64,000 nucleotides of DNA, from positions 62,001-126,000 of the forward strand of contig NZ_LIQH01000040.1 in assembly GCF_001418085.1 (NCBI RefSeq), written 5' to 3'. Position numbers and translations under genes: made by a program. Each line of letters begins with the position of its first letter. Positions within the stretch are counted from its first letter, which is position 1. Source of the DNA: Lacinutrix algicola. GTDB lineage: Bacteria > Bacteroidota > Bacteroidia > Flavobacteriales > Flavobacteriaceae. Under the pieces are notes generated by a model. The model had not been told where the DNA came from, did not search any database, and worked only from the letters and a program-made list of their open reading frames with translations. This document shows positions 1 to 8,406 of the stretch, one piece after another.

Positions 1-1
1 T

Positions 2-901
2 TATACTGTAAAATCTTCTGAAGATTTATATACAAATACAGACATGCTTACCAAGCTTGTACAATCTTACGAAGAGCGTTGTAAAAACAGGAAAACATTA
101 ATATTTAATAATGGTATTAATACCTCTTTACATGTTTACGACACCTTTAGAAGAGCAGGATACAATGTAGCACACTTAGATAATAACAATACTAAAAAAG
201 AGCGTAAAGCCATTTTAAAATGGTTTAAAGAAACGCCAGATGCAATATTAACTTCTGTAAGTATCTTAACTACAGGTTTCGATGAACCAACAGTAGATTG
301 TATTATATTAAACAGAGCAACAAAATCGTTAACTTTATACTACCAAATGATTGGTCGTGGTTCTCGTATTTTAAAGAATAAAAATAAGTTTACAGTTATA
401 GATTTAGGAAACAACCTGCACCGTTTTGGGCCTTGGGGAAGTGACTTAGATTGGCATAAAATATTTAGATCTCCTAACTTTTACCTTGATGGTATTGTAA
501 GTGATGAAGATTTAGAAGAAAACTTTAGATATGAAATGCCAGACGAGCTTCGTGCAGAATTTGCGAAGTCTGAGGATGTTTATTTCAACATTAAAGCCAT
601 GTATATCCAATCTGTTAGAGAAGGAGATTCGTCTAAAGTAATTTTAGAACGTTCTATTGCGCATCATGCAAAAATTTGTATTGAAAATAGTGAAGATGTT
701 TGGGATGCTTTAGGTTTAGCAAAAATGCTAAAAGACGATATAGATTACCGTATACAACGCTATACAAAGTGTATTAGTAAAAGTACTTTTAACTTTGTAG
801 AATGGTTAAAAGATGATTATAAGAAAAAATTAAATGCCTATTTACGTTCTAATTTTGATGAAGTTTACGAAGAAATTCATGGATTTCCACCTGAGGAATA
901 A
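2..901 (+). CDS. DEAD/DEAH-box helicase, C-terminal part (cut by window edge)
   Basis: This is the C-terminal half of a superfamily 2 helicase. The frame is open to the left edge, so the N-terminal RecA-like domain with Walker A and the DExx box lies outside the window. The visible part has the helicase C-terminal domain: LIFNNGI (motif IV region), TTGFDEPTVDCIILNR (motif V) and QMIGRGSRI (motif VI arginine fingers). This style matches the SSL2/UvrB-like DEAD/DEAH helicases rather than the RNA-type DEAD proteins. About 170 further residues with no recognised domain follow. The first visible ATG at 44 is probably internal. The substrate cannot be told from this part. No partner gene is evident; a DEAD-box gene starts 120 bp downstream. 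Confidence 0.85.
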   Translation, partial: YTVKSSEDLYTNTDMLTKLVQSYEERCKNRKTLIFNNGINTSLHVYDTFRRAGYNVAHLDNNNTKKERKAILKWFKETPDAILTSVSILTTGFDEPTVDCIILNRATKSLTLYYQMIGRGSRILKNKNKFTVIDLGNNLHRFGPWGSDLDWHKIFRSPNFYLDGIVSDEDLEENFRYEMPDELRAEFAKSEDVYFNIKAMYIQSVREGDSSKVILERSIAHHAKICIENSEDVWDALGLAKMLKDDIDYRIQRYTKCISKSTFNFVEWLKDDYKKKLNAYLRSNFDEVYEEIHGFPPEE

Positions 902-1021
902 TATTTTAAAATAGACCGTAAACAAGTCTTAAGTTGGCAGTACTTCTCGTTTGTAATTACTTTTATAATTAAAACCTAAGTTTTTGCAACGCAATAACAA
1001 ACAAAATAACAACAAACACCA

Positions 1022-2143
1022 ATGAGTACTTTTAAAGATTTAGGATTACATAACGACTATATAAAATCGCTTAAAGAATTAGGAATTAAAACGCCTACAG
1101 CCATTCAAGAGCAAGCAATACCAGTATTAATTAAATCTAAAGTAGATTTTATTGGTTTAGCACAAACAGGAACAGGTAAAACTGCTGCCTATGGTTTACC
1201 AGCATTACATAAAGTAGATCCAAGTAAAAGAGCTGTACAAGCACTAATTATTGCGCCAACACGCGAATTGGTTCAGCAAATAAAAAAGCAATTGTTTAAA
1301 TTCACTAAATACAACAGCAAAAAGATTTTTGTTGAAGGCGTTTATGGAGGCGAAAAAATAGACATTCAGATTAGCAACTTACAACGTCCAACGCACATTA
1401 TTGTTGCTACTCCTGGTCGTTTGGTAGATTTATTAGATAGAAATATTATAAATTTAACGCATATAAACACACTTATTTTAGACGAAGCAGACGAGATGCT
1501 AAGTATGGGCTTTAAAAAGGATTTAAACACCATTTTAGATGCGACTACTAAAAGTGCTCGTAATACATGGTTGTTTTCTGCAACAATGCCTGCTGAGTTA
1601 AAAAACATCGTATCGCGCTACATTGCTAAAGATGCTGCTCGTGTAGAAATTGATCGCGAAAGTATTGTAAATGCTAATATTTCTCATCATTATGTGAAAT
1701 CGTCTATTGTAGACAAAGCGCATACAGTTATGCGTTTATTAGAAGATAGAGAAGAGGAGCGTGGTATTATTTTTTGTAGAACAAAAGCAGGTACACAATC
1801 TTTAAAACAACAATTACAAAAGGAAGGTTTTAATGTAGATGCGCTAGAAGGTGATATGACGCAGAAAGAGCGTGACAAAGTAATGCGTGCGTTTAAGAAT
1901 ACTAATTTACAAATATTAATATCTACAGATGTTTCTGCTCGTGGAATAGACGTTAACAACTTGGCTTTTATTATCCACCACCAGTTGCCAGAACATATAG
2001 AATATTACACACATAGAAGTGGACGTACTGCCAGAGCAGGAAAAAAAGGACAATCTATTGCGTTAATTCTACCAAGCGAACTTAACAAAATTGCAGACGT
2101 AGAAAAGACTTTAGGCATTAAAATTAAGGAACTTACGCTATAA
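1022..2143 (+). CDS. DEAD-box ATP-dependent RNA helicase
   Basis: This is a cytoplasmic RNA helicase that remodels structured RNA, for example in ribosome assembly or mRNA turnover. All core motifs are visible in order: Q motif (TPTAIQEQAIP, about residue 25), Walker A AQTGTGKT (about 47), PTRELVQQI (Ia), TPGR (Ib), DEAD in LILDEADEML (about 155), SAT (III), STDVSARGID (V) and HRSGRTARAG (VI, about 332). At 373 residues it is the bare two-domain core, without the long basic tail of RhlE/DeaD or a clear DbpA RNA-binding domain, so no symbol is given. It stops 5 bp before the rRNA methyltransferase gene, which suggests co-transcription and a role in ribosome biogenesis. Confidence 0.95.
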   Translation: MSTFKDLGLHNDYIKSLKELGIKTPTAIQEQAIPVLIKSKVDFIGLAQTGTGKTAAYGLPALHKVDPSKRAVQALIIAPTRELVQQIKKQLFKFTKYNSKKIFVEGVYGGEKIDIQISNLQRPTHIIVATPGRLVDLLDRNIINLTHINTLILDEADEMLSMGFKKDLNTILDATTKSARNTWLFSATMPAELKNIVSRYIAKDAARVEIDRESIVNANISHHYVKSSIVDKAHTVMRLLEDREEERGIIFCRTKAGTQSLKQQLQKEGFNVDALEGDMTQKERDKVMRAFKNTNLQILISTDVSARGIDVNNLAFIIHHQLPEHIEYYTHRSGRTARAGKKGQSIALILPSELNKIADVEKTLGIKIKELTL

Positions 2144-2148
2144 TTACT

Positions 2149-3381
2149 ATGTCGCAGTTTACTAAAAGTATCACTTCAAGTTACACGCCTAAACGACTAG
2201 CAACCAAGCTAAACGCTAATGGAGAACGATTTGTTTTACAAGGTCATCCTTGGCTGTTTAGTGATAATATTACTAAAATTAACGACGATGCTAAAAGTGG
2301 TGACTTAGCTATCATCTTCGGAAAAAATAAAAACAAAGTTATTGGTCTTGGTTTATATGATGGTAATTCGCCTATTCGTATAAAAATGTTACACAGTGGA
2401 AATACTGCTGCAACTATAAATGCTGAGTTTTTCAATACTAAAATTGAAGAAGCTTTTGCTAAACGCCAATCTTTATTACAAACAAACACCAACAGTTACC
2501 GATTATTATTTGGTGAAAACGATGGGTTCCCTGGACTAATTGCAGATGTTTATGCACATGTATTAGTGGTTAAGATATATTCTGAAATATGGCTTCCATA
2601 TTTAGAATCTATTTTAGAAAGCTTACAGGCTGTTTCTAAGGCTAAAACAATAGTAATTAGGCTTAGCCGAAGCATGGAACAATCTAAATTACACAAACTC
2701 CAAAATGGAGAAGTTGTTTATGGTGTTTTAGAAAACGAAGTTGTTGAGTTTGTAGAGCATGATGTTAACTTCTCGGCAAATGTTATTAAAGGTCATAAAA
2801 CAGGTTACTTTTTAGATCATAGAGCCAATAGAAAACAAGTAGGTGAGTGGAGTAAAGGAAAAACAGTATTAGATGTTTTTAGCTATGCTGGTGGTTTTTC
2901 GGTTCATGCTTTGGCAAACGGAGCAAAAGAGGTTACTAGTTTAGATATTAGTAAGCAGGCCTTAGAAATTGCTGTTTTAAATGGTAAGTTAAATCCATAT
3001 TCTGGAACGCATAAAACTATTGCAGACGATGCTTTTGCTGCTATGAAGCAAATGATTAAAAACAAACAAACCTTTGATGTTGTTGTTATAGATCCTCCAA
3101 GTTTTGCAAAACAACAAAGTGAAATTGAATTAGCCAAAAAGAAATATGCGCAATTAGCACAATTAGGAGTAAAGCTTACTGCTAAAAAAGGCTTATTGGT
3201 TTTAGCTTCGTGTTCTTCGCGAGTGTTAGCAGATTCTTTTTTCGATATTAATACTCAGGTTTTAAATGAAAGTAGTAGAACTTCTGAATGTATATTAAAA
3301 ACACATCATGATAGCGATCATCCTATTGGTTTTCCAGAAGGAGCGTATTTAAAGTGTGGTTATTATAGATTTGAAGGTTAG
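2149..3381 (+). CDS. rlmI: Class I SAM-dependent rRNA methyltransferase, RlmI type
   Basis: This predicted 23S rRNA cytosine-C5 methyltransferase belongs to the RlmI/RlmK family, which uses SAM. An N-terminal PUA-like domain (about residues 20-95, with GHPWLFSDNITKI) is followed by a central domain. The Rossmann methyltransferase domain then has motif I LDVFSYAGGFSVHAL (about 240), an acidic SAM-binding LDIS, and DPPSF (about 310). A late Cys in LASCSSR would fit the m5C chemistry of the family. The length of 410 residues is usual. It starts 5 bp after the DEAD-box helicase stop, so the two are probably one transcript. The family assignment is strong; the exact nucleotide modified is inferred from E. 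coli RlmI. Confidence 0.9.
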   Translation: MSQFTKSITSSYTPKRLATKLNANGERFVLQGHPWLFSDNITKINDDAKSGDLAIIFGKNKNKVIGLGLYDGNSPIRIKMLHSGNTAATINAEFFNTKIEEAFAKRQSLLQTNTNSYRLLFGENDGFPGLIADVYAHVLVVKIYSEIWLPYLESILESLQAVSKAKTIVIRLSRSMEQSKLHKLQNGEVVYGVLENEVVEFVEHDVNFSANVIKGHKTGYFLDHRANRKQVGEWSKGKTVLDVFSYAGGFSVHALANGAKEVTSLDISKQALEIAVLNGKLNPYSGTHKTIADDAFAAMKQMIKNKQTFDVVVIDPPSFAKQQSEIELAKKKYAQLAQLGVKLTAKKGLLVLASCSSRVLADSFFDINTQVLNESSRTSECILKTHHDSDHPIGFPEGAYLKCGYYRFEG

Positions 3382-3533
3382 TTGGTACTTTTAAACATAG
3401 AAATTTAAGTTTTTACTATTGCTTTGTTTCGGCTCTTGTCTTATTTTAAGAGGAAAATGAATTCTGGTTTCTCTAAAGAAATCAGAAGAAAGAGCAGTGA
3501 TTAGTACTTTTTTTATCTTTAAACTCTTAAGCA

Positions 3534-3560
3534 TAAAAAAAGCCACTCGTTAAAGTGGCT
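3534..3560 (-). terminator. Rho-independent terminator after hpf
   Basis: A perfect 7-bp stem AGCCACT/AGTGGCT (3541-3547 with 3554-3560) and a 6-nt loop are followed on the minus strand by a T run (3534-3540). It lies 26 bp past the stop of the minus-strand hibernation factor gene. Confidence 0.8.
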
Positions 3561-3586
3561 TAAATCAATTTTTATAACATTCTGTA

Positions 3587-3889
3587 TTAGTGCGTTTGCA
3601 TTGCACCTTTTCGTTTTTCTAATTGCCTCTCAACCGCTGTAATAGCTTCTGATGCACTTTTATGGAAAGAATCGCTTGTTGTTTCAGCAAACAATCTTGG
3701 TCCGGGAGCACTAAGTCTAATAGAGGTCTTCATCTTAGAGTTTCTAGTTGAAGTGTTCTCTGTTTTAAAAAAAATATCTGCTCGTACTATAAATTCATAT
3801 TTATTAAATAGTTTTTCTAGTTTTCCTTTTACGTAAGTTTCCAATTCTGGGCTAGCAGTCACGCCATCGTATTCATAGTTCACTGTCAT
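3587..3889 (-). CDS. hpf: Ribosome hibernation-promoting factor, HPF/RaiA family
   Basis: This is a small ribosome-associated protein of 100 residues that binds the 30S decoding region during stationary phase or stress and stabilises inactive ribosomes. The HPF/RaiA fold is recognisable from the start MTVNYEYDGVTASPEL, the helix ETYVKGKLEKLFNKYEFIVRADIFF, and the second helix SFHKSASEAITAVERQLEKRK with its conserved basic end. It is the short form, without the C-terminal dimerisation domain of long HPF. It is monocistronic: a clear terminator follows, and an 830-bp gene-free stretch lies upstream. Confidence 0.92.
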   Translation of the reverse strand: MTVNYEYDGVTASPELETYVKGKLEKLFNKYEFIVRADIFFKTENTSTRNSKMKTSIRLSAPGPRLFAETTSDSFHKSASEAITAVERQLEKRKGAMQTH

Positions 3890-4167
3890 ATGTTAATGTT
3901 TTAAGTTGTACTTAAATATACGAAAAACTTAAATATAGATTGACTTTTTAACCAAAAATTGTGAATTTAATCTAAGCCATTGAGAATGATTCACTTGTTA
4001 TTATCTTTTGTGTTTTTAAGCTAAAATGCTATAATTAATTTAATAGCAATGGATAAACCAATTTTGGGACTTACACAAACATTCCAGTTTAAAACCTCAC
4101 GGCAATGTTACAGACATTAATAGTTATTAAACAATTATATAAAAATAGAGTAAGGTTTAAAATATTC

Positions 4168-4245
4168 TATTTTACATAATATTAATTATAATACAAATCA
4201 CATGTTATAGAATTTGGTAGTTATAATTCAATATTATGTAAAATA
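4168..4245. repeat. Long inverted repeat (hairpin) with ATTTTACATAA arms
   Basis: Arms of 24 and 25 nt (4168-4191 and 4221-4245) are complementary with a single bulged base, around a 29-nt loop. No T run follows, so it is unlikely to be a simple terminator. The arm motif recurs nearby at 4419 and 4691. Confidence 0.65.
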
Positions 4246-4289
4246 TCCCAGATTGTCTTGTTTTCATAAGAAACGTTTGTAGTCGGGTC
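4222..4289 (+). repeat. Diverged repeat, left copy (partner at 12361-12429)
   Basis: These 68 bp begin TATAATTC and end GGGTC. They align by eye with 12361-12429 in the same orientation, with roughly two thirds of positions identical and one single-base gap. The two copies lie outside the island genes on opposite sides, so this could be an old boundary sequence. Confidence 0.45.
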
Positions 4290-4722
4290 TTTAAACATTC
4301 GTTACAAGTCTATTGAAGCTTTGTCATAACTTTCATATTCTGTACAATTGCTCAGCATTTTTTAAATAAACGATTTACGAGAATGTTCAGAACTACTAAG
4401 TTGTATTATAATTAGTCGTTATGTAAAATTGCCACTGCAATTGCGCTCGATTGCTTTTTTAAAATAATTATGCTTTCGCATTAATTTTTTAAAACACAAT
4501 TTCCAACCGCATTGCCAGCGCCAAAAAAAAAGCTAGTTTTTAGATGTTATCATAATTCTCGTAGCTGGATGTTTATAGGTAATATTTTTTTCTACGTGAT
4601 TCTCGTAAGCTTTCCACAAGAGCTTAAATTTTAGAAAATAAAAATTCTAAGCACTTGTTCTATTTATAATTCCAATTTAACTTTTCTTAGATTCTATTTT
4701 ACATAATGTTTAGAACTAACAA

Positions 4723-5148
4723 TTAAAGATTGTCAATCATATTCTCTAAAGCATATTTACTTAATTCTGGAATTGCATTTGTAAACACACTAATTTCCCA
4801 ATTAGATAAATGCGTTAACATTACGTCATTACTAATAAATATAGCATTTGGATTTAAAAATACTGTTGATGGAATTAGATATAAAACTTTCGCTTCGCTC
4901 TCAATTAAAAGAACTAAACCAATTAATAGATTTTCTTTTAGTTCGCCTAAATCTTGTTTTGGAACCTTTATACTTCTTTCTGTACCAAAGTCTATAGATT
5001 TATAGAATAGTTGATACTGTCTGCCATTTTTAGACTCTATTTTAAAGCCTACTGCTTCTCTCCCACTTTCATTGTCTGAAACTTTAATTTGAGCTTTTAA
5101 AAGCTCTGATTTCATAAATTTTAATACGGTTTCATTTACAGTATTCAT
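4723..5148 (-). CDS. Hypothetical protein, possible PD-(D/E)XK-like fold
   Basis: This 141-residue protein was not firmly recognised. The ATG at 5148 is preferred; a TTG three codons upstream is possible. It begins with a helix (ETVLKFMKSELLKAQIKV). The segment FKIESKNGRQYQLFYKSID follows, with an E-x-K-like spacing, then a hydrophobic strand LIGLVLLIESEAKVLYLIPS. The string LYLIPSTVF resembles the YLIPSSVW-like segment of small uncharacterised PD-(D/E)XK-type proteins found on mobile islands. That similarity is an impression, not a proven assignment. It lies at the left end of the island, 65 bp downstream of the CoiA-like gene on the same strand. Confidence 0.6.
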   Translation of the reverse strand: MNTVNETVLKFMKSELLKAQIKVSDNESGREAVGFKIESKNGRQYQLFYKSIDFGTERSIKVPKQDLGELKENLLIGLVLLIESEAKVLYLIPSTVFLNPNAIFISNDVMLTHLSNWEISVFTNAIPELSKYALENMIDNL

Positions 5149-5181
5149 AGATAACAAGATACATTTTTATACTTTATTTTC

Positions 5182-5226
5182 TTTTTTCTTGATAAAAAAA
5201 GAAACAAAAAAATCATGACTGCATAT
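5182..5226 (+). repeat. 45-bp perfect direct repeat R1, left copy
   Basis: This copy is identical base for base to 6098-6142. Together the two copies bracket the CoiA-like gene, whose last 14 coding bases lie inside this copy. The repeat begins with a small hairpin: a T run and an A run around CTTGAT. Confidence 0.9.
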
Positions 5227-6001
5227 TATTTTCACCAATTGCTTTTCCAATGAAATAAGCCTTATCAATTCTTCTTACACAGTAGAGTCCTTCACTGTCA
5301 TATTTCATTAACTTCCATAAGACTTCACCTCCAAAATCAATAAATACATCAGTTTTGGAACTAAACCAAACATCTCGTCTTTTTACCCAATCAAATAAAT
5401 GATGACCAATATAAGATTCTTCAACTTCATTCTTTATCTCACTATAATCATGAAATCTAAGTAGTATTATTTCATCAGTGCTACTTTTCCAATCTGGGTT
5501 TTCTGAATATTTATAGAAGCCTCGACCTAAGTGGTCTTTCTTTGTAGATTTAAATGCAATATCTATAAAAGTCTTATCCCTAGGGTTTGGAAGTTCACCA
5601 AGAATATGGAAGTTATTTACAAATTTTTCACCATTAACAATCCACAACATTCTTTTATAAAATTTTTCTCTAGATTTAAGTTCTTCAGTTGACATTGGAG
5701 AATTTTGAATTTCTATTACAAAATCTTTATCTGTTTTTATGTCTGCAATATGTTTCTCACCAGATATTTTGTCATATTGAATGACTTCTTGCCATTCAAT
5801 TGGAAAGTAAGATTTCCACTTTCGATGCCACTCAGTTTCATTTTCCCACCAATTATCGCAATGTTCAAGAGTTTTATGCGCCCAATGGTGGATTATTTTT
5901 GAACCACATTTAGCAACAGTTTCTTGATTACAACATATACAAATTCCTTTACCTTTTGGAAACGCTTCAACCCTATTACCATTAACAATTGAGAACTTCA
6001 T
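5213..6001 (-). CDS. CoiA-like protein, putative PD-(D/E)XK nuclease
   Basis: This 262-residue protein resembles the competence protein CoiA family, a putative nuclease linked to DNA uptake and also common on defence islands. The N-terminus carries a Cys cluster (CICCNQETVAKC) followed by HHWAH. The nuclease core follows: EWHRKW, then HIADI with the catalytic Asp, and VIEIQNSPMS with E-x-Q (about residues 85-105). Next comes a conserved RMLWIVNG strand. The remainder is unassigned. The C-terminal residues MQS and the stop codon lie in the 45-bp direct repeat that flanks the gene. A second identical repeat lies 97 bp upstream of the start, so the gene behaves like a single-gene cassette. The cellular role (uptake, defence or other) is not determined. 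Confidence 0.75.
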   Translation of the reverse strand: MKFSIVNGNRVEAFPKGKGICICCNQETVAKCGSKIIHHWAHKTLEHCDNWWENETEWHRKWKSYFPIEWQEVIQYDKISGEKHIADIKTDKDFVIEIQNSPMSTEELKSREKFYKRMLWIVNGEKFVNNFHILGELPNPRDKTFIDIAFKSTKKDHLGRGFYKYSENPDWKSSTDEIILLRFHDYSEIKNEVEESYIGHHLFDWVKRRDVWFSSKTDVFIDFGGEVLWKLMKYDSEGLYCVRRIDKAYFIGKAIGENNMQS

Positions 6002-6097
6002 GCTTGTTTTTTTACCTTAATTTAGTCAGAATACAATTATATTAATACTTTTATTTAGAATAATTTTTTCAATCAAATTTTTAATGTTTTATTATCT

Positions 6098-6142
6098 TTT
6101 TTTCTTGATAAAAAAAGAAACAAAAAAATCATGACTGCATAT
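6098..6142 (+). repeat. 45-bp perfect direct repeat R1, right copy
   Basis: This copy is identical to 5182-5226. Its last 5 bases are also the first 5 bases of repeat R2 (6138-6182), so the two repeats form one continuous 85-bp element here, between the CoiA-like gene and the four-gene operon. Confidence 0.9.
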
Positions 6143-6182
6143 AATTTTGGAAACAATTACGGCTCGTTACGCTATATTTTAG
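6138..6182 (+). repeat. 45-bp perfect direct repeat R2, left copy
   Basis: This copy is identical base for base to 12437-12481 in the same orientation. The two copies enclose 6.25 kb holding the methyltransferase, nuclease-like, dGTPase and nucleotidyltransferase genes and nothing else. Confidence 0.9.
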
Positions 6183-6303
6183 GAAACATTGTAACTTATT
6201 AAGATTGCTTTGAAATTCGTTGTTTATTTATAACTGTTAAGAAGCTTTATTACTAAACCCCTAAAATATGTACGCTTCACTCACCTATTGTTTTACCAAA
6301 ATT

Positions 6304-7029
6304 TTATGAGGTCGAATTAAAATCCTCATTCAAGTTTTGTAATCTATCATCAATTTCAACGTTTTTATACAATATTTCTCCAAAATGTTTTTTTTGAACA
6401 GAAGAATAATCCTTATCAATTCTAGAATGAATTTTTTTTATGGTCTCACTTAATTTTTTTGAGAATTTCAAATTGTATTTGTCAGAATAATAAAATGAAT
6501 TTACTACGCATAAGTGGTAATTTGCATTAGGGATATATACAACGTCCATTTTTTTGTCTCTTAAAAATCGGAGAAAATGTTTCGTGTAAATAAATTCTTT
6601 CTTGTTTATCGAATAAATTATCGCAGAAAAATTAAAAAAAGCAGTATTTGGTAGATACTTATCTAAATCAAAATTTAATATTGTTTGATGATGATTAATA
6701 GCCCAAGTCTTATCCATTCTCCATATATCGACTTCCATCCTATTAATCATTACTTTATAACCACCAAAACTATTAATCCTATATTCATATTTTTCTAATA
6801 ATGATTGGATTCCTTCATCCGATTCAATAACAATATCCACATCTCTTATTGTAGAATTTTTAAGAAAATAATTCCTAATTATTCCACTAAACAAGAATAC
6901 GTTTGTTGTTTGTGATAATAATTCAATAAAATTAAACACATCAGTATCTATGACCTCTTCTAAAAAATGATAAAAGGGTTTTTCTTTAGATTCTATTAAT
7001 TCCTTTATTTTAGATAATTTTCTGGCCAC
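6304..7029 (-). CDS. Nucleotidyltransferase-like protein coupled to dGTPase
   Basis: This 241-residue protein has a probable polymerase-beta/poly(A)-polymerase-head nucleotidyltransferase core. LFSGIIRNYFLKN corresponds to the G-G/S-x-x-R segment, followed by RDVDIVIES with the paired catalytic Asp residues (about 70-78) and MEVDIWRM with the third carboxylate (about 117). The rest is unassigned and ends in a basic helical region. The substrate is unknown; tRNA, another nucleic acid or a protein are all possible in this superfamily. The start is a GTG lying inside the end of the dGTPase gene (20-bp overlap), and no other in-frame Met exists until past the GxxR segment. Tight translational coupling to the dGTPase suggests joint function. 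The fold is inferred from motifs only. Confidence 0.6.
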   Translation of the reverse strand: MARKLSKIKELIESKEKPFYHFLEEVIDTDVFNFIELLSQTTNVFLFSGIIRNYFLKNSTIRDVDIVIESDEGIQSLLEKYEYRINSFGGYKVMINRMEVDIWRMDKTWAINHHQTILNFDLDKYLPNTAFFNFSAIIYSINKKEFIYTKHFLRFLRDKKMDVVYIPNANYHLCVVNSFYYSDKYNLKFSKKLSETIKKIHSRIDKDYSSVQKKHFGEILYKNVEIDDRLQNLNEDFNSTS

Positions 7030-8356
7030 TTAATTTTTGAAAATGATTTAATGCAAATTGATCTGTCATTCCTGAAACGAAATCTACAATTATTCTAAGT
7101 TTAAAATAGTCATTTAAGTCATCAAATTTGGTAACATTATTCTCTAATAATGATGCTTTTATTAAGCTAGAGGATATCATACCTAATGCTCTTCTCTTAT
7201 AATGTTTGTTTCTAATAAATATACAATCAATATAGTAGTCTAATAGACCTGAAAGAACAGAGTGACCAGTAAGTTCTAATTGTTGAATTTCTCTTTTCAA
7301 AAAAATATTATTATAACAAAAATCAGAAAGAGTATCTGCTAAACCACTTTCATCATCATTAATGAGTTCTTTATCATATTCTCCTTTACAAATTTTATTT
7401 AAATTTTTAACATAATTGCTAATTGCTAACTTAACTAATTCAGAGATTAAAAAGATTCTTAGCTTTACCATTCTAGTTATTCCTTTTCCATCTTCATCTA
7501 TTTTAGATAGTTCTTCTAATTTTTCTTTTAATATATCAATACCCTTTAATTTGCTTTTAACAAATTCAAATGAATACCATCCTTTATTAAACCCATCTTC
7601 TATATCCATTACCAAATAACAAATAGAATCTGCTGCTTCCATTAAAAATGATAATGGATGTCTCATATAGGAATCTCCTTTTTTCAATCCACAATTCTCT
7701 CCAATTTTCTGAAGATAATCGATTTCAGATTGAAAAACACCTCTTTTACTTGTACTAATAGTGCTTTCATCTATTTTGCCAAAATTCGGATATTTTAAAA
7801 ATGCTCCCAATGTGGCATATGTCAAATTTAAACCCGCTTCATCATTTAAAATCTGCAATTTAGTTAAGACACGAAAACCTTGAGCGTTCCCATCAAATAA
7901 TTCAAAATCCTCCTTTTGTTCTGGAGATAAATCGAAAGTGTGTTTTTTATCCTTAAAAAGAGTTTGAAAATAATTAGCAATTACTGTTTCACCAAAATGA
8001 CCGAATGGTGGATTTCCAATATCATGAACTAAACAAGAGTTTTTTAGAATTACTGGTATAGTTCTATGTATTTGTTCTTTATCAAGTCCTGTTTTTTCTA
8101 AAAATTCTTTTTCTTCACATATTCTTAAACCAAGTGAGTGTCCTATAGCCATAACTTCCATAGAATGGGTAAGTCTAGAATGGATATTATCATCCATTGT
8201 AAGTGGAAAAACCTGAGTTTTATCGTGCATTCTTCTAGTTGCTGGGCTAAAAATAACTCTTCCGAAATCGCTTTCAAATTCATTCCTAGGATCCATTTCA
8301 GTATTTCTTGTTGAAGTTCTTAATCTATTATGATTTAAATATTCTTTCCAATTCAT
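7010..8356 (-). CDS. dgt: Deoxyguanosine triphosphate triphosphohydrolase (dGTPase)
   Basis: This HD-domain enzyme hydrolyses dGTP to deoxyguanosine and triphosphate. The N-terminus RTSTRNTEMDPRNEFESDFGRVIFS is typical of dGTPases. The HD metal ligands are visible as HSRLTHSMEV (about residue 60), LVHDIGNPPFGHFGE (about 115) and later the Asp in SICYLVMDIEDGF (about 250). At 448 residues it is in the usual range. It is the third gene of a minus-strand operon after a DNA methyltransferase and a nuclease-like gene, and its stop overlaps the next gene by 20 bp. dGTPases are known to starve phages of dNTPs as an antiviral defence, and the island location makes that role plausible here. Housekeeping dNTP control is the alternative. 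Confidence 0.88.
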   Translation of the reverse strand: MNWKEYLNHNRLRTSTRNTEMDPRNEFESDFGRVIFSPATRRMHDKTQVFPLTMDDNIHSRLTHSMEVMAIGHSLGLRICEEKEFLEKTGLDKEQIHRTIPVILKNSCLVHDIGNPPFGHFGETVIANYFQTLFKDKKHTFDLSPEQKEDFELFDGNAQGFRVLTKLQILNDEAGLNLTYATLGAFLKYPNFGKIDESTISTSKRGVFQSEIDYLQKIGENCGLKKGDSYMRHPLSFLMEAADSICYLVMDIEDGFNKGWYSFEFVKSKLKGIDILKEKLEELSKIDEDGKGITRMVKLRIFLISELVKLAISNYVKNLNKICKGEYDKELINDDESGLADTLSDFCYNNIFLKREIQQLELTGHSVLSGLLDYYIDCIFIRNKHYKRRALGMISSSLIKASLLENNVTKFDDLNDYFKLRIIVDFVSGMTDQFALNHFQKLSGQKII

Positions 8357-8406
8357 ATTATAAATGTTTTTAAAATATTAGTTTTTTATAATTTCAAAAA
8401 TTAAAT

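Larger units (their letters stand above)
3890..4722. other. Gene-free stretch at left edge of the accessory island
   Basis: I see no credible coding region in these 833 bp. It contains several copies of an ATTTTACATAA motif: plus strand at 4169 and 4696, minus strand at 4234 and 4419. It also has a long hairpin (4168-4245) and a 17-bp sequence repeated at 4164-4180 and 4691-4707. Similar sequence reappears to the right of the island (12361-12429). The promoter of hpf should lie near its right-hand start, but no good TAnnTTTG box was found. Confidence 0.6.

Noticed and set aside
4168-4245. Integron attC site
   Set aside because: The hairpin is attC-like in size, but the GTTRRRY/RYYYAAC core is not present and no integrase is in the window. 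Kept only as a repeat.
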